Of a stretch of DNA of 64,000 bases, positions 62,245-64,000 are shown piece by piece. Below the pieces are notes generated by a model. The model searched no databases. It worked only from the letters and a program-made list of their open reading frames with translations, and was not told where the DNA came from. How positions within the stretch are numbered: position 1 is the stretch's first letter; every line of letters begins with the position of its first letter. The position numbers and the translations under genes were made by a program. This DNA comes from Pseudomonas sp. S09G 359 (GTDB lineage Bacteria; Pseudomonadota; Gammaproteobacteria; Pseudomonadales; Pseudomonadaceae): NCBI RefSeq assembly GCF_002843605.1, contig NZ_CP025263.1, positions 328,501 through 392,500 of the forward strand. Direction: 5' to 3'.

Positions 62245-63210
62245 ATGACCCGTGACACCCTCGAGCACAACCAGATTCCTGTGTACTTCGTCGCGGTCCT
62301 CCTGGCAGCGCTGTTCGGTGTGCTGGCGCCTTCAGTGGGGCACGCGCTCGGCGCACTGGTCACACCGGCGATCGCAGTGCTGATGTACGCAATGTTCCTG
62401 CAAATCCCGTTTCTGAACCTGCGCCAGGCTTTTGGTAACAAGCGTTTTCTGTCGGCGCTGCTGCTGGCCAATTTCATTCTGGTGCCGTTGCTGGTGTGGG
62501 CGCTCACCCGTGGCTTGGTGGGGCGCCCGGCGTTGTTGGTGGGGGCGTTGTTGGTATTGCTCACGCCGTGTATCGACTACGTGGTGGTGTTTACCCATAT
62601 CGGCAAGGGCGACTCGCGGTTGCTGTTGGCGGCAACGCCGGTGCTGTTGCTGCTGCAGTTGATTCTGTTGCCGCTGTACCTGGGTTTTATGCTGGGCGAG
62701 CAGCCCGACGTGGTGGTGGCGGCGGGGCCGTTTGTCGAGGCGTTCCTGCTGCTGATCGTGGTGCCGATGGTGCTGGCGGTAGTCACCACGTCCCTGGCGC
62801 GTCGGTCGCCGCTCGTCAGTGCCTGGAACAACGCCTGGGCGTGGCTGCCGGTGCCGGCCATGGCACTGGTGTTGTTTGTGGTGATTGCCTCGCAGATCAC
62901 TTCGGTGGTGCGCGATTTAAACCTGTTGTTGCCGGTGATCCCGGTGTACATCGGCTTTCTGTTACTGGCGCCGCTGCTGGGTGCGCTGGCTGCGCGGCTG
63001 TTCGCATTGCCGGCGTTGACGGCACGGGCGGTGACGTTCAGCGCGTCGACGCGTAACTCGCTGGTGGTGCTGCCCCTGGCCCTCGCGTTGCCGGAGGACG
63101 TGCGCGGGCTGGCGGCGACGGCGGTGATCCTGCAAACCCTGGTCGAGTTGGTGGGCGAGTTGCTTTACGTGCGGCTGATCCCGAAGTGGGTGTGGCCCGC
63201 AGGTCGGTAA
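62245..63210 (+). CDS. BASS/ACR3-type membrane transporter (arsenic-resistance-like)
   Basis: 321 residues from ATG 62245 (a TTG at 62224 is also in frame). About ten hydrophobic helices. LLVLLTPCIDYVVVFTHIGKGD has the conserved cysteine-proline-type position seen in ACR3/bile-acid:sodium symporter relatives, and FSASTRNSLVVLPLALALPE resembles the family's second discontinuous helix. Commonly annotated as arsenic-resistance protein, but there is no arsR, arsC or arsH nearby, so the substrate is open. Confidence 0.78.
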   Translation: MTRDTLEHNQIPVYFVAVLLAALFGVLAPSVGHALGALVTPAIAVLMYAMFLQIPFLNLRQAFGNKRFLSALLLANFILVPLLVWALTRGLVGRPALLVGALLVLLTPCIDYVVVFTHIGKGDSRLLLAATPVLLLLQLILLPLYLGFMLGEQPDVVVAAGPFVEAFLLLIVVPMVLAVVTTSLARRSPLVSAWNNAWAWLPVPAMALVLFVVIASQITSVVRDLNLLLPVIPVYIGFLLLAPLLGALAARLFALPALTARAVTFSASTRNSLVVLPLALALPEDVRGLAATAVILQTLVELVGELLYVRLIPKWVWPAGR

Positions 63211-63297
63211 AAGCGCGAATGTTCAGGTTTGTTCAGGCGCTATTCAGGGGCGCGCTCGGCACCATAGGCCAGCGCTCCCCACCTGACAGGTCAATCG

Positions 63298-64000
63298 ATG
63301 GATCATCGCAACCGCTTTCGCCTGGAAACCCTGGGCATTTTCCTGTTTGCGTTGTTGCTGTTTACCTTGGGCATCTGGGATCAGCAGCCTCAAGGCTTTG
63401 ACGGTCGCTGGGCGCTGTTCCTGCAGGAAATGTTTCGCCATGGTGCGAGTCTTTTTCCCACGACCTACGGGCAGCCCTACGCGGATTACCCCGGTACCGC
63501 GACGTTTCTGAGTTTTATGTTTGCCCGGTTATTCGGCGCGCCTAACCATTTAGCGAATATCTTGCCCACGGCGCTGGCGTCTGCCGGTGTGGTGGCGCTG
63601 ATCTATCGGTTGTTGGTTGCGTATGAGCGCCATTGGGCGCTGCTCACGGTGTTGCTGACCTTGCTCACTACCCAACTGCTCGAAAAGTCGCGCTCGGTGT
63701 GCCTGGATCAGATGGTGGCGCTGCTTTGCGTAGGCAGTTTCTACCTGCTGCACAGCGGGCAGCGTCTCGGCTCGCGGTGGCGGCAGCTCGCGGTGTTCCC
63801 GCTGTTTATCCTGGGCTTTGCGATACGCGGGCCGCTGGGGTTGATCGAGGTCTGCGGCGTGGTCTGCGTGTATTGGGCGCTGGGCCGCCCAGGGGAGCGC
63901 GTCAGACAGGTGTTGGTTCACGGCCTGGTCGGCCTGGTATTGCTGGCGGCCTGTTGGTGGCTGCTGGTGAAACTGGCGCGTATCAGTGGGGGCGATGCGT
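63298..64000 (+). CDS. ArnT-like glycosyltransferase family 39 protein (3' end beyond window)
   Basis: Begins MDHRNRFRLETLGIFLFALL at ATG 63298 and runs open to the window edge (234 codons). N-terminal transmembrane helix, then the periplasmic loop FDGRWALFLQEMFRHGASLF and YADYPGTATFLSFMFARLFG, typical of dolichyl-phosphate-mannose-type/ArnT transferases where an early acidic residue is catalytic. Further helices follow (WALLTVLLTLLTTQLLEKSR). A role in lipid A or other glycolipid decoration is inferred from the family. Confidence 0.75.
   Translation, partial: MDHRNRFRLETLGIFLFALLLFTLGIWDQQPQGFDGRWALFLQEMFRHGASLFPTTYGQPYADYPGTATFLSFMFARLFGAPNHLANILPTALASAGVVALIYRLLVAYERHWALLTVLLTLLTTQLLEKSRSVCLDQMVALLCVGSFYLLHSGQRLGSRWRQLAVFPLFILGFAIRGPLGLIEVCGVVCVYWALGRPGERVRQVLVHGLVGLVLLAACWWLLVKLARISGGDA

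Overview
The window reads as chromosome of a Pseudomonas of the fluorescens group. Evidence: a complete lap adhesin locus (lapE-lapB-lapC / lapA / lapD-lapG), an OprD-family porin, Pseudomonas-type REP inverted pairs, high-GC coding sequence, and a dctBD - rmlBACD - amino-acid ABC transporter neighbourhood that also resembles the P. aeruginosa arrangement (from memory, not searched).

Layout. 1-2.9 kb: C4-dicarboxylate two-component system dctB/dctD (dctD runs off the left edge). 2.9-6.3 kb: dTDP-L-rhamnose operon rfbB-A-C-D. 6.4-10.7 kb: a 966-residue kinase / M23-like / class III aminotransferase fusion followed by agmatine deiminase aguA. 10.8-16.1 kb: small hypothetical, REP pair, TonB-dependent siderophore receptor with a Fur-like box, OprD porin with a terminator in its leader, a tautomerase and an SDR protein. 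16.1-19.5 kb: M48 lipoprotein protease, a small periplasmic protein and a CHASE2 membrane protein. 19.6-20.0 kb: a frameshifted membrane-protein remnant.

20.1-25.0 kb: an AT-richer genomic island inserted at the 3' end of tRNA-Thr(TGT), bounded by a 61/62-bp direct repeat. It carries a retron-type reverse transcriptase fused to a TOPRIM-like nuclease domain, with a candidate msr-msd RNA just upstream (15-bp a1/a2 inverted repeat), a convergent PD-(D/E)XK nuclease-like protein, a decayed tyrosine integrase and a small membrane-anchored protein. This is the most interesting part of the window.

25.2-53.0 kb: the biofilm locus. LapE/LapB/LapC form a type I secretion channel for LapA (6,425 residues). 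LapG cleaves the N-terminal retention module of LapA, and LapD restrains LapG when c-di-GMP is high. LapA holds exactly 36 repeats of 306 bp in two blocks (19 + 17), with higher-order 612-bp and 1,224-bp periodicities and a duplicated PA14-like module after each block.

53.2-64 kb: an orphan BcsQ-like ATPase, a SAM methyltransferase, a polar amino-acid ABC transporter operon, a GABA-permease-like transporter behind a probable sigma-54 promoter, a second REP pair, a small acidic protein with an alpha/beta hydrolase, a BASS/ACR3-type transporter, and the start of an ArnT-like glycosyltransferase cut by the right edge.
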